Below are positions 53,928-63,067 of a stretch of DNA of 64,000 nucleotides, in pieces; the stretch's first letter is position 1; each line of letters begins with the position of its first letter. The stretch is from [Collinsella] massiliensis. GTDB lineage: Bacteria; Actinomycetota; Coriobacteriia; Coriobacteriales; Coriobacteriaceae. The position numbers and the translations under genes are program-made. The stretch spans positions 1-64,000 of the forward strand of contig CAPI01000058.1 in the NCBI GenBank assembly GCA_000333815.1, given 5' to 3'. Below the pieces are notes generated by a model. The model was not told the origin of the DNA. It did no database searches and saw nothing but the letters and a program-made list of their open reading frames with translations.

Positions 53928-54671
53928 CTAGGAAAGCACCTCGGACGCCGCCTTCTTGACGCCGCCCCACATGGCGAAGCCCCAAACGGGCGTGGTGTCC
54001 ATGAACTGCACCTGGCGGTCGACCGGGTCGACGACCACGGGCAGGGTGAACGCCGCGAACTTGGCCTTCGGCTTCTCCTTGACGAACTGGATGGCACCGG
54101 GGTTCATGGGGTGCTGCAGCATCACGGGGTAGATGGCGACGCCCTTCTGCAGGCCGCGCGGCACGCCGGCGTAGTTATGGAGCGCCCAGTCCGTGCACGC
54201 GGCGCTGTAATCGCGCATCTCGTTGTAGCCCACACCGTTGTTCTCGTAGATGAGGAAGTACTGGTGGATGTTCGCGAGCGCGGCGGAGAAGCGCTTCGTG
54301 ACGAAGAGGTACGTCTGGAGCTCGGGGATGAACTGCGCGGGCTCTCCCAGGCGCGCCGCGACCTGCTGCACGAAGGGATTGAGCAGGCCGCCCGCCGCTA
54401 CGGGCGCGGCCTGCACGCCGGGCACCGCCACAGGCGCGGGGGCGGCTGCGGCCACGGGGGCGGTAACGGGCGCAGGTGCGGGGGCGGGCGCAGCTACGGG
54501 AGCGGGCGTCGCAGCGGCTACGGGCTGGGGGCCGGGCGCGCTCGCCGGCTGGGGTGTGCTTGCCGGGGCTACCGGGGCCGATGGGGTCTCCGTCATCGTG
54601 GCCGGGGCACCGCACATGGCGCAGAAGCGCGCGCCGTCCGGGAGCTTCGCCCCGCATTTGGTGCAGAACAT
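53928..54671 (-). CDS. Zinc-ribbon protein with Ala/Pro linker
   Basis: 247 residues from ATG 54671 (AAAGGAGG upstream on the minus strand). N-terminal zinc ribbon CTKCG...CAMCG (residues 3-22), then about 75 residues of Ala/Pro/Val-rich low complexity, then a globular domain with NIHQYFLIYENNGVGYNEMRD. The globular part is not recognised. Cytoplasmic, no signal peptide. Confidence 0.75.
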   Translation of the reverse strand: MFCTKCGAKLPDGARFCAMCGAPATMTETPSAPVAPASTPQPASAPGPQPVAAATPAPVAAPAPAPAPVTAPVAAAAPAPVAVPGVQAAPVAAGGLLNPFVQQVAARLGEPAQFIPELQTYLFVTKRFSAALANIHQYFLIYENNGVGYNEMRDYSAACTDWALHNYAGVPRGLQKGVAIYPVMLQHPMNPGAIQFVKEKPKAKFAAFTLPVVVDPVDRQVQFMDTTPVWGFAMWGGVKKAASEVLS

Positions 54672-54801
54672 GGCATTCCTCCTTTGTAGGCAGCTGCCAC
54701 CATGATACCGCGCCGCATGGCGTTCTGCGTCACGCGGCGCGGCATACCGTGCGGAACTCAGCGCGGGCCGCGCTCCGTTGGCCGCCCGCCCCTGTGGCGC
54801 C

Positions 54802-55323
54802 CTATGCGATCCGGTAGATGTAATCCGCCTTGCGCGGCGCCGCCTCCTGCGCGGGCGCGGCGGCATAGCCCACGATGCAGTTGCCGATGCCCTCGTACTC
54901 GTCCACATCGATCCCGAGACGGCTGAGGATCGCGCGCCCCTCGGCCGTCTCGAACTCCTCCTTCGCGCGATGGATCCAGCAGCTGCCGAGCCCGAGCTCG
55001 TGGGCGGCGTTGAGCATGTTGCCCATCACGAGGCTGCCGTCGTAGACGTGCGTCCCCACGTCCTTGCGCGCGAGCACCACGAGCACCGCCGGCGCGCCGT
55101 AGAACGGGTCGTCCTCGCCGCCCATCACCGCGGCGTTGAGCCGGGAGAGCTCGTCGCGCACCTCCTTGTTCGTGATGGCGACGATGATGGGGGACTGCCG
55201 GCCCATGCCGGTGGGCGCGAACGTGCCCGCTTCGAGGATCTGGTCGATGAGATCGGCGGGCACGGGGTCGGGCAGGTAGCTCCTGCAGCTGCGGCGCGTG
55301 GTGAGTGCTTCGAGGGTGTTCAT
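54802..55323 (-). CDS. Nitroreductase-family FMN oxidoreductase
   Basis: 173 residues from ATG 55323 (AAAGGA upstream on the minus strand). FMN-binding N-terminus TTRRSCRSYLPDPVP, APTGMGRQSPIIVAI and the C-terminal ELGLGSCWIHRAKE with IGNCIVGYA are typical. Could reduce nitroaromatics or quinones with NAD(P)H. Divergent from the PurF-like gene across a 195-bp promoter region. Confidence 0.9.
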   Translation of the reverse strand: MNTLEALTTRRSCRSYLPDPVPADLIDQILEAGTFAPTGMGRQSPIIVAITNKEVRDELSRLNAAVMGGEDDPFYGAPAVLVVLARKDVGTHVYDGSLVMGNMLNAAHELGLGSCWIHRAKEEFETAEGRAILSRLGIDVDEYEGIGNCIVGYAAAPAQEAAPRKADYIYRIA

Positions 55324-55518
55324 AGGCGTCCTTTCTTCGTGGGATCCACGGTTTCGCGACACCACGTATGTACCCGCTTTGGCCGCGTCCGTCTGCGCGG
55401 GAGCGCCCCGCGGCGAACATGCCATCGTTCTAGGCGTTCGCGCCCGCGTGGGGACGCGCTCGCTTTATACTGGGTGCATGCGGAAAACGCAGGATGGACG
55501 CCGACAGAAAGGCAAGAT

Positions 55519-56949
55519 ATGGGCGGATTCTTTGGTGCGGCTTCGAAGCGCGACGTTGTTCTCGATGTCTTCTTCGGCGTCGACTATCACTCGCATCTCG
55601 GCACGCGCCGGGCCGGCATGGTGTTCTGCGACGGCACGGGCGGGTTCAACAAGGAGATCCACTCCATCGAGAACACGCCGTTCCGCTCGCGCTTCGACAA
55701 GGACCTCGAGCGCTTCCACGGCACGAGCGGCATCGGGTGCATCTCCGATACCGACCCGCAGCCGCTGCTCGTGCGCTCGCACCACGGCACGTTCGCCGTC
55801 ACCACCGTCGGCGCCATCAACAACGCCGACGAGCTCATCGACGAGTACTTCGAGCGCGGCGGCGCGCAGTTCATGGCGATGAGCTCCGGCGCGGTGAACC
55901 ACACCGAGCTCGTGGCGGCGCTCATCAACCAGAAGGACGACCTCGTCGAGGGCATCCTGTACGCGCAGCGCGCCATCAAGGGCTCGCTCACGCTGCTCGT
56001 CATGACCGAGGACGGCGTCATCTACGCCGCACGCGACCCGCGCGGCCGCCTGCCGGTGATCATCGGGCGCGACGTGAACGGCGACGGCTACTGCGTCTCG
56101 CTCGAGAGCTTCGTCTATCACAAGCTGGGCTACCAGGACGAATACGAGCTCGGCTCCGGCGAGGTCGTGCGCATCACGCCCGAGGGCTACGAGAGCGTGG
56201 CGCCGGCGAGCGGCGACATGAAGATCTGCGCGTTTCTGTGGGTGTACTACGGGTACCCCAATTCCAACTACGAGGGCGTGAACGTCGAGGTCATGCGCTA
56301 CCGCAACGGCCACATCATGGCGCGCGACGAGGCGATGGCCGGCACGCTGCCCGAGGTGGACTACGTGGCGGGCGTGCCGGATTCCGGCCTGCCGCACGCC
56401 ATCGGGTACGCCAACGAGTGCGGCGCCACGTTCGCGCGGCCGTTCATCAAGTACACGCCCACGTGGTCGCGGTCGTTCATGCCGTCGAACCAGACGGTGC
56501 GCGACCATATCGCCGAGATGAAGCAGATCCCCGTGCCGGAGCTCATCCGCGACAAGCGCCTGCTCTTCGTGGACGACTCCATCGTGCGCGGCACGCAGCT
56601 CGGCAAGACGGTCGACTTCCTCTACAGCGCCGGCGCGGCCGAGGTGCACATGCGCTCCGCGTGCCCGCCCATCATGTACAGCTGCAAGTACCTGAGCTTC
56701 TCGCGCGGCAAGTCCGACCAGGATCTCATCGCGCGCCGCGTGGTGCGCGAGCTCGAGGGGCCGGCGGGCGACGAGCACCTGGACGAGTACGCCGACAGCT
56801 CCACCGAGCGCGGCGGCTGCCTGCTCAAGCGCATCTGCGAGAAGCTCGGCTTCGACAGCCTGGGCTACCAGAGCCTGCCCGGCATGCTCGAGGCCATCGG
56901 CATCGATCCCACGAAGGTGTGCACCTACTGCTGGGACGGCCGGGAGTAG
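55519..56949 (+). CDS. PurF-like amidophosphoribosyltransferase lacking catalytic Cys
   Basis: 476 residues from ATG 55519. The N-terminal class II glutaminase fold is recognisable (DYHSHLGTRRAGM, GTSGIGCISDTDPQP, VTTVGAINNADEL) but the protein begins MGGFFGAA, so the N-terminal Cys needed for glutamine hydrolysis is missing. The PRPP motif LLFVDDSIVRGTQ is intact near residue 355. It may use ammonia, act as a paralogue with another function, or be regulatory. A TATACT -10 lies at 55466-55471. Ends at a strong terminator. Confidence 0.85.
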   Translation: MGGFFGAASKRDVVLDVFFGVDYHSHLGTRRAGMVFCDGTGGFNKEIHSIENTPFRSRFDKDLERFHGTSGIGCISDTDPQPLLVRSHHGTFAVTTVGAINNADELIDEYFERGGAQFMAMSSGAVNHTELVAALINQKDDLVEGILYAQRAIKGSLTLLVMTEDGVIYAARDPRGRLPVIIGRDVNGDGYCVSLESFVYHKLGYQDEYELGSGEVVRITPEGYESVAPASGDMKICAFLWVYYGYPNSNYEGVNVEVMRYRNGHIMARDEAMAGTLPEVDYVAGVPDSGLPHAIGYANECGATFARPFIKYTPTWSRSFMPSNQTVRDHIAEMKQIPVPELIRDKRLLFVDDSIVRGTQLGKTVDFLYSAGAAEVHMRSACPPIMYSCKYLSFSRGKSDQDLIARRVVRELEGPAGDEHLDEYADSSTERGGCLLKRICEKLGFDSLGYQSLPGMLEAIGIDPTKVCTYCWDGRE

Positions 56950-57005
56950 CGCTTCGAACGCGGTGTTGATCGCGGACGGTCGGCCGTGTCGGCTATGCTT
57001 GGTGG

Positions 57006-57047
57006 GCGCGGCGCCCCGATGCCCTTGGGCGCATCGGGGCGCCGCGC
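57006..57047 (+). terminator. Terminator after the PurF-like gene
   Basis: A perfect 17-bp stem GCGCGGCGCCCCGATGC/GCATCGGGGCGCCGCGC with an 8-nt loop is followed by TTATT and, 8 bases on, a T5 run. Confidence 0.85.
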
Positions 57048-57090
57048 TTATTCTAGGGTTTTTCGGGAAGACGACGGCGAGGTGGCGCGC

Positions 57091-57618
57091 ATGCGGACGT
57101 TCATTGCCCTTGAGCTGCCGGATCTGTTTGAAGACGAGGTCGCATCGCTCGCGCGGCAGCTGAGCAATGCGGTGGCGGGGCGCTTCATGCGCCGGGAGAC
57201 CTACCATGTGACGCTCGCGTTTCTGGGCGATGTGGACGAGATGGGCGCCCGCGCCGCCATGGCGGCGCTCGATGCGGCGTGCGCCGGCGCGGCCCCCGTC
57301 GAGCTCGCGCCCGAGGGGCTCGGGACATTCGGGCGCCCGCGCGACGCGACGCTCTGGTTGGGACTCCGCCCGACACCGGAGCTCACGGGGCTTGCCGAGG
57401 CGGTGCGCACACAACTCGATGCGCGCGGCTGCTCGTATGACCGCAAGGCCTTCCGCCCGCACATCACGCTCGCGCGTCGCGCGCGCTTGCCCGAGGGTGC
57501 CCTGCCCGGCCTGGCGTTTCCCCTGCCCGCGACGGCGCGACGCGTCACGCTCTTCAAGAGCACGCTCACGCAGGAGGGTGCGCGCTACAAGCCGCTCCAC
57601 ACCGTCGAGCTTGGGTAG
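57091..57618 (+). CDS. thpR: RNA 2',3'-cyclic phosphodiesterase (2'-5' RNA ligase family)
   Basis: 175 residues from ATG 57091. Two HxT/S-type catalytic motifs: YHVTLAFLG near residue 38 and RPHITLAR near residue 128, the 2H phosphoesterase arrangement. The MRTFIALELP start is typical. Opens 2',3'-cyclic phosphates on RNA; physiological role unclear. Confidence 0.93.
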   Translation: MRTFIALELPDLFEDEVASLARQLSNAVAGRFMRRETYHVTLAFLGDVDEMGARAAMAALDAACAGAAPVELAPEGLGTFGRPRDATLWLGLRPTPELTGLAEAVRTQLDARGCSYDRKAFRPHITLARRARLPEGALPGLAFPLPATARRVTLFKSTLTQEGARYKPLHTVELG

Positions 57619-57658
57619 GGCGACCGTGGGTTCAAAACGGCTCAGCGCCTCATCTGTG

Positions 57659-57755
57659 AGTTCAAAATAGTGACTAGAAAATTGAACTTTCCTATCGCGC
57701 CCGGCGTGCTATACTGCCTGAAATTGAACTTACCTTCAGATGGTTCAATTTCAGG
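57659..57755. promoter_or_regulatory. Promoter/operator of the HTH-aminotransferase gene
   Basis: A perfect 13-bp inverted repeat CCTGAAATTGAAC (57717-57729)/GTTCAATTTCAGG (57743-57755) lies just after an extended -10 TGCTATACT (57707-57715). A second pair of half-sites GTTCAA (57660-57665) and TTGAAC (57682-57687) lies upstream of it. The GTTCAA half-site thus occurs four times around the promoter. The downstream product has its own Cro/CI HTH, so autoregulation is the simple reading. Confidence 0.65.
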
Positions 57756-57838
57756 GAGCGCCACCCGGACGAATATCGCGTTTCGCTCGTCACGCGGCGC
57801 TTGAAGCCGGGTATGCGCCCATGCAGTAAGGGGGTCAG

Positions 57839-59437
57839 ATGGCAGACCAGGGATTCGCCGAACGGCTAGTCCAGGCGATGGCCGCCGCGGGCATGAAGCA
57901 GGCCGACCTCATCCAGGCGGCGGCACAGCGCGGCGCCAAGCTCGGAAAAAGCCAGGTGAGCCAGTACGTGAGCGGCAAGGTCATGCCGCGTCCCAAGGTG
58001 ATGGGCCTGCTCGCGGCCGTGTTGGACACCACCCCGGAATGGCTCGCGACGGGGGAGGGCGCCCCGCCCGTGCCCGCGCGCGCGTCCGCCCGCGCCGGCG
58101 CCCCGGAGCCCGTGCCTGCCTCCACGGCACCCACGCCCGACGCGCGAGCTGCCGCGCGGTCTGAGGCCGCCCGCACCACGTCCCCCCGCCAATCCGCGTC
58201 TTCCCAAAGGAGCACCCCCATGCGCCAGTTCACTAAGTCCTCCAAGCTCGACAACGTTCTCTACGACGTCCGCGGTCCCGTGGCCGACGAGGCTGCCCGG
58301 ATGGAATCCGAGGGCCTGCGTATCCTCAAATTGAACATCGGCAACCCCGCGCCCTTCGGCTTCCGCACGCCGGACGAGGTCGTGACCGACATGCGCCAGC
58401 AGCTGCCCGACTGCGAGGGCTACTCGGATTCGCGCGGCCTCTTCTCTGCGCGCAAGGCCATCATGCAGTACGCGCAGATCAAGGGGCTGCCGAACGTTTC
58501 CATGGACGGCATCTACACGGGCAACGGCGTCTCGGAGCTCATCCAGCTCACGCTCAACGCGCTGCTGGACAACGGCGACGAGATCCTCATCCCCAGCCCG
58601 GACTACCCGCTCTGGACCGCCTGCGCCACGCTCGCTGGCGGCGTCCCGGTACACTACATCTGCGATGAGCAGGCCGAATGGTGCCCCGACATCGCCGACA
58701 TGGAGGCGAAGATCACCGCGCGCACGAAGGCCATCGTCATCATCAACCCCAACAACCCTACGGGCGCGGTCTACCCGCGCGAGATCCTGGAGCAGATCGT
58801 CGAGGTCGCGCGCAAGCACCAGCTCATGATCCTTTCGGACGAGATCTACGACCGCCTGTGCATGGACGGCTATGAGCATATCTCCATCGCCTCGCTCGCG
58901 CCCGACCTGCCGTGCGTGACGTTCTCCGGCCTCTCGAAGAGCCACATGATCGCCGGCTACCGCATCGGGTGGATGATTCTCTCCGGCAACAAGCGCTGCA
59001 TGGCGGATTTCGTCTACGGCATCAACATGCTCTCGAACATGCGCCTGTGCTCGAACGTGCCGGCGCAGTCCATCGTGCAGACGGCGCTCGGCGGGCACCA
59101 GAGCGTGAAGGGCTACGTGGCACCCGGCGGCCGCGTGTACGAGCAGCGCAATTACGTGTACGAGGCGCTCAACGCCATCGACGGCATCACCGCGGTGAAG
59201 CCCAAGGCGGCGTTCTACATCTTCCCGAAGATGGACGTGAAGAAGTTCAACATCACCGATGACGAGCAGTTCGCGCTCGACCTGCTGCACGAGAAGCGCA
59301 TCCTCATCACGCGCGGCGGCGGCTTCAACTGGGGCGCGCCGGATCATTTCCGCATCGTGTACCTGCCGCGCATGGAGGTGCTGCACGAGGCCATGGACGA
59401 CCTCGCGGACTTCTTCGCCCATTACCGCCAGAGCTGA
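57839..59437 (+). CDS. HTH-aminotransferase fusion (class I/II PLP enzyme)
   Basis: 532 residues. N-terminal Cro/CI-type HTH (about 1-75: MKQADLIQAAAQRG, LGKSQVSQYVSGKVMPRP), an Ala/Pro-rich linker (80-127), then an AlaA/AspC-like aminotransferase with NPNNPTGA and the PLP lysine in SGLSKSHMIAGYR. An internal ATG at 58220 preceded by AAAGGAG (58206-58212) would give a free 405-residue enzyme beginning MRQFTKSSKLDN. Likely interconverts alanine/glutamate and keto acids and may sense substrate to regulate itself. Promoter palindromes lie upstream. Confidence 0.9.
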   Translation: MADQGFAERLVQAMAAAGMKQADLIQAAAQRGAKLGKSQVSQYVSGKVMPRPKVMGLLAAVLDTTPEWLATGEGAPPVPARASARAGAPEPVPASTAPTPDARAAARSEAARTTSPRQSASSQRSTPMRQFTKSSKLDNVLYDVRGPVADEAARMESEGLRILKLNIGNPAPFGFRTPDEVVTDMRQQLPDCEGYSDSRGLFSARKAIMQYAQIKGLPNVSMDGIYTGNGVSELIQLTLNALLDNGDEILIPSPDYPLWTACATLAGGVPVHYICDEQAEWCPDIADMEAKITARTKAIVIINPNNPTGAVYPREILEQIVEVARKHQLMILSDEIYDRLCMDGYEHISIASLAPDLPCVTFSGLSKSHMIAGYRIGWMILSGNKRCMADFVYGINMLSNMRLCSNVPAQSIVQTALGGHQSVKGYVAPGGRVYEQRNYVYEALNAIDGITAVKPKAAFYIFPKMDVKKFNITDDEQFALDLLHEKRILITRGGGFNWGAPDHFRIVYLPRMEVLHEAMDDLADFFAHYRQS

Positions 59438-59466
59438 TAAAATCCAGACAGGCTGGTTTTTATCAT
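59435..59466. repeat. 33-bp dispersed hairpin, copy 2
   Basis: TGATAAAATCCAG-acagg-CTGGTTTTTATCAT. The loop and right arm are identical to 47897-47915. Its first three bases are the TGA stop of the HTH-aminotransferase gene, so it is positioned as a terminator. The next gene starts 28 bp later. Confidence 0.8.
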
Positions 59467-59493
59467 TATCGCGGCAAGGGGATAGGAGCGCCC

Positions 59494-59964
59494 ATGTCCA
59501 AGAAGCGCAGCGACGTCATCTCGTGGGACGAGTTCTTCATGCGCGTGGCGCTGGCCGCGAGCATGCGCAGCAAGGATCCGAACACGCAGGTGGGGGCGTG
59601 CATCGCCGACACGAACCACCGCATCCTCTCCGTGGGGTACAACGGCACGCCCTCGGCGCTCAACGACGACGACTTCCCCTGGGGCGTGAGCGACGACCCG
59701 CTCGCCGACAAGCACAGCTACGTGGTGCATGCCGAGGCGAACGCCGTGCTCAACTACCGCGGCTCGCTCAAGGACATGAGCGGCGCGACCGTCTACGTGA
59801 CGCTCTTCCCCTGCAACGAGTGCGCCAAGATCCTGGCGCAGGTGGGCATCGGCGAGGTCGTGTACCTGAGCGACAAGTACGACGGCACGGAGGGCAACCT
59901 CATCTCCAAGCGCATCCTCACCTCGTGCGGTATCCGCTTCCGGGGGATGGAGCTCGCGGAGTAG
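59494..59964 (+). CDS. Deoxycytidylate deaminase
   Basis: 156 residues. Zinc motifs HAEANAVLNY and PCNECAK, with the dCMP-specific N-terminal region WDEFFMRVALAASMRSKDPNTQVGA. Converts dCMP to dUMP for dTMP synthesis. ATG 59494; GGGGATAGGAG precedes it. Ends at a terminator. Confidence 0.93.
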   Translation: MSKKRSDVISWDEFFMRVALAASMRSKDPNTQVGACIADTNHRILSVGYNGTPSALNDDDFPWGVSDDPLADKHSYVVHAEANAVLNYRGSLKDMSGATVYVTLFPCNECAKILAQVGIGEVVYLSDKYDGTEGNLISKRILTSCGIRFRGMELAE

Positions 59965-59987
59965 GGTGGCGATCGTTGAACTTTGTG

Positions 59988-60023
59988 TCGGGCGGCGCGC
60001 TTCGGTTTGGGCGCGCCGCCCGA
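59988..60023 (+). terminator. Terminator after dCMP deaminase
   Basis: A perfect 13-bp stem TCGGGCGGCGCGC/GCGCGCCGCCCGA with a 10-nt loop and a following TTTCTTCTT tract. From here to 60319 I see no gene; a GTAACagGTTAC inverted repeat at 60163-60174 could be a regulator site for the sugar locus. Confidence 0.85.
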
Positions 60024-60319
60024 TTTCTTCTTGCGAGATGCGAATAATCATAGTTCCGTGGATTCATCGCGCGCGAAGCCCGTCATCGTGCGCCCCACGC
60101 CGCATAGCCCTGGTGACTACTGCTCCCTTCGGGCGCAGCGGCTCCGCGCGTTTCCTCAGGGCGTAACAGGTTACAAATTTTGAATCACATCCCCATTTCA
60201 TTCATCTCCTTCGGCGGTGCCGCAGCTATCGATATGATTGACCGCATACCGGTATCGTAGGGAGGCCTCCAATTGAGGATGGGCTGGTGCTGCGCAAGCA
60301 GCGCCCTGAGGAGGTGCCA

Positions 60320-61726
60320 ATGAAGCGCTATTCGGTTGTGATCTGCGGCGGCGGGAGCACATATACGCCCGATATGATCGAGCTGCTCTGCCTGCTGCAG
60401 GATTCGTTCCCGCTGCGCAAGGTGAAGCTCTACGACATCGACGCCGAGCGCCAGGAGATCGTGGGCAAGTTCGGCGAGGTCATGTTCCGCGACTACTACG
60501 AGGGCCTTGAGTTCTCGTATACCACCGACCCGGCCGAAGCGTTCGAGGATATCGATTTCGCGCTCGTGCAGATTCGCGCGGGCGGCATGGGGCTGCGCAA
60601 CGCCGACGAGAAGATTCCCTACAAGTATGGGCGCATCGGTCAGGAGACATGCGGGCCGGGCGGGCTTGCCTACGGTATCCGCAGCGTGCCGGCCATGATT
60701 CAACTCGTGAAGGATATCCGCCGTTACTCGCCGGATGCGTGGATCATCAACTATGCGAACCCTGCGGCGATCGTGGCTGAGGCAACGAAGCGCGCGTTCC
60801 CCGGCGATACCCGTCTCGTGAACATCTGCGACATGCCGCCCGATGTGCTCAACCACTACCTGCCGTTCATCGGCAAGAAGCGCTCGGACATCTGGCCGGT
60901 GTATTTCGGGCTCAACCATTTCGGTTGGTTCACGCGCCTGCTCGACCGCAAGACCGGCGAGGACGTCCTGCCCGAGCTCATGGACTATATCCTGGGGCAC
61001 TACGATGAGATCCATGCGCAGTTCAAGGCGCGCATCACCGGGCCCACGGACCACTGGCCCATCACGTTCCTCGACCACCTGGAGATGATCCGCGACTTCC
61101 CCTACTCGCTGCCGAACACGTACAACCTGTATTACCTGTACCCGGATCGCACGTACGGGCACTACAGCATCGACCATACCCGCTACGACGAGGTGGTCGA
61201 AGGCCGCGAGCACGAGGTATTCGGCCTGTGCCGCAAGGTCGCGGAGCTCGGTCATATGATCGGCACGGAGTATGACCTCACGGACAAGATCGCCCAGAAG
61301 CGCGCGAGCATCCGCGACCTTGGCGTCGAGACCGTATACGCCGCGAACGATGTGCATGCCGCGTATCTCGTGGAGCTCGTGATCTCCATCATCAACAACG
61401 CGCACGAACCCACGCTCGTCATGACCGAGAACAAGGGTATCTGCCCGAATCTCGATCCGGGCATGATGCTCGAGGTCACGTGCCTCGCGGGGGCGCAGGA
61501 ACTCATGCCGCTCCAGGTGGGCGAGGTCCCGGCGTTCGAAAAGGGTCTGCTCGAGAACCAATATGCGTGCGAAAAGCTGCTCGTGGACGCCATTTTCGAG
61601 CATAGCGATATGAAGCTTCTGCAGGCGTTCACCGAGAACCGTCTCGTGCGCGACGCGGACGTGGCCAAGAAGATCATCGCCGACTTCAAGGCCGCCAACG
61701 GCTCCGAGTGGCCCGAGTTCCATTAG
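60320..61726 (+). CDS. GH4 6-phospho-glycosidase
   Basis: 468 residues from ATG 60320 (GAGGAGGTG at 60308-60316). NAD-binding GGGSTYTP (residues 10-17), Mn/NAD site Cys-Asp in NICDMPP and His in FGLNHFGW, as in GH4 enzymes, which cleave by a redox mechanism. Acts on a phosphorylated disaccharide delivered by the PTS. The next gene is a cellobiose/lactose-type EIIC, so 6-phospho-beta-glucoside or maltose-6-phosphate are candidates. Confidence 0.93.
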   Translation: MKRYSVVICGGGSTYTPDMIELLCLLQDSFPLRKVKLYDIDAERQEIVGKFGEVMFRDYYEGLEFSYTTDPAEAFEDIDFALVQIRAGGMGLRNADEKIPYKYGRIGQETCGPGGLAYGIRSVPAMIQLVKDIRRYSPDAWIINYANPAAIVAEATKRAFPGDTRLVNICDMPPDVLNHYLPFIGKKRSDIWPVYFGLNHFGWFTRLLDRKTGEDVLPELMDYILGHYDEIHAQFKARITGPTDHWPITFLDHLEMIRDFPYSLPNTYNLYYLYPDRTYGHYSIDHTRYDEVVEGREHEVFGLCRKVAELGHMIGTEYDLTDKIAQKRASIRDLGVETVYAANDVHAAYLVELVISIINNAHEPTLVMTENKGICPNLDPGMMLEVTCLAGAQELMPLQVGEVPAFEKGLLENQYACEKLLVDAIFEHSDMKLLQAFTENRLVRDADVAKKIIADFKAANGSEWPEFH

Positions 61727-61747
61727 TTAGAGGAGGGGGAACGAGAG

Positions 61748-63052
61748 ATGGATAAGCTAACCAATTGGCTGGAGAAACGCATTTACCCTGCTGCTGTGTT
61801 CTTCCAGGAAAACAAATACCTCGCATCGATTCAGTACGGCATGATGCTTAGCATCCCGCTGCTGCTCGTGGGTGCGTTCGCCTGCATCATCAGCGACTTC
61901 CCGATCGATGCGTTCCAGACGTTCATGGCGAACCTCGTGGGTGAGGAAGTTTGGGCTGAGTGGAACTGGAGCGTGCTCAACCCCGCGAGCATCGGTCTTC
62001 TGAGCCTCGTTGCCATGTGTGGCATGTCCTATGAGCTCGGACGTCGTAACGACGTGACCCCTATGCCCGGCGTGGCCATCTCGCTCATGAGCTTCTTCCT
62101 GCTCATCCATGCCGATGAGAACGGCATGATCTCGCAGAGCGAGTTCGGCGCGACGACGCTCTTCCTGAGCATCATCGTGGCGCTTGTTTCGGTCGAGATC
62201 TACTCGTTCTGCATCAAGCGCAAGATCACCATCAAGATGCCGGCTTCCGTGCCGGAGTTCGTGTCCTCGCAGTTCGCAGCGCTCATCCCTGCCGTGCTTT
62301 GCGCCGTGCTGTGGCTCGTGGTGCGCTACCTCATCCAGCTCACCCCGTACGAGACCGCCTCTAGCATGATCTACGGTCTGCTCCAAGCGCCGCTCACCGG
62401 CTTGGGCACGTCGCTCGTGGGAACGCTCATCGCTGAGTTCATCAACTCCGTGCTCTGGTTCTTCGGCATCCACGGAACCAACGTAGTCGCTTCCGTCATG
62501 GAGCCGCTCTGGTACGCCGCGCGTGACGCAAACTGGCAGGTGTACCTTGAGGATGCTCTTGCCGTGCGTCCCTACATCGCTACGATCGACTTCTCCAACA
62601 TGATCATGTACCTCACGGGTTCCGGCATCACGCTGCCGCTGTGCATCGAGATGGCCTTCATGTGCAAGTCGCAGCGCCTCAAGACCGTGGGCAAGGGCGC
62701 CATCATCCCGGGCATCTTCAATGTGAACGAGCCGGTCATCTTCGGCCTGCCCATCGTCATGAACCCCATGATGCTCATCCCGTTCATCGTGGCACCGCTC
62801 GTGTGCGTGCTCGTTGCCTTCGGTGCCATGTCGACGGGGATCGTGCCCACGCCCATCGGCGTACCGGTACCGTGGACGCTGCCTGCGCCCATCAGCGGTT
62901 GGATGATGTGCGGCGACTGGCGCGGCGGAGCGCTGCAGATCGTGAACCTCATCATCTCGGGCGTGATCTACTGGCCGTTCATCAAGGTGCTTGATCGCGA
63001 GTACACCAAGGAAGAGCTCGGCGAGCAGGTATCCGCCGAGGCGAGCGCGTAG
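61748..63052 (+). CDS. PTS sugar transporter EIIC, Lac/cellobiose family
   Basis: 434 residues, about ten membrane segments. Hallmarks: FGIHGTNVVASVMEPL and PGIFNVNEPVIFGLPIVMNP, the substrate-site block of CelB-type EIIC. The separate EIIA and EIIB proteins are not in the window. AGAGGAGGGGG precedes ATG 61748, 21 bp after the GH4 gene; one operon. Confidence 0.93.
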   Translation: MDKLTNWLEKRIYPAAVFFQENKYLASIQYGMMLSIPLLLVGAFACIISDFPIDAFQTFMANLVGEEVWAEWNWSVLNPASIGLLSLVAMCGMSYELGRRNDVTPMPGVAISLMSFFLLIHADENGMISQSEFGATTLFLSIIVALVSVEIYSFCIKRKITIKMPASVPEFVSSQFAALIPAVLCAVLWLVVRYLIQLTPYETASSMIYGLLQAPLTGLGTSLVGTLIAEFINSVLWFFGIHGTNVVASVMEPLWYAARDANWQVYLEDALAVRPYIATIDFSNMIMYLTGSGITLPLCIEMAFMCKSQRLKTVGKGAIIPGIFNVNEPVIFGLPIVMNPMMLIPFIVAPLVCVLVAFGAMSTGIVPTPIGVPVPWTLPAPISGWMMCGDWRGGALQIVNLIISGVIYWPFIKVLDREYTKEELGEQVSAEASA

Positions 63053-63067
63053 TAGGGCGGGCTCGGT

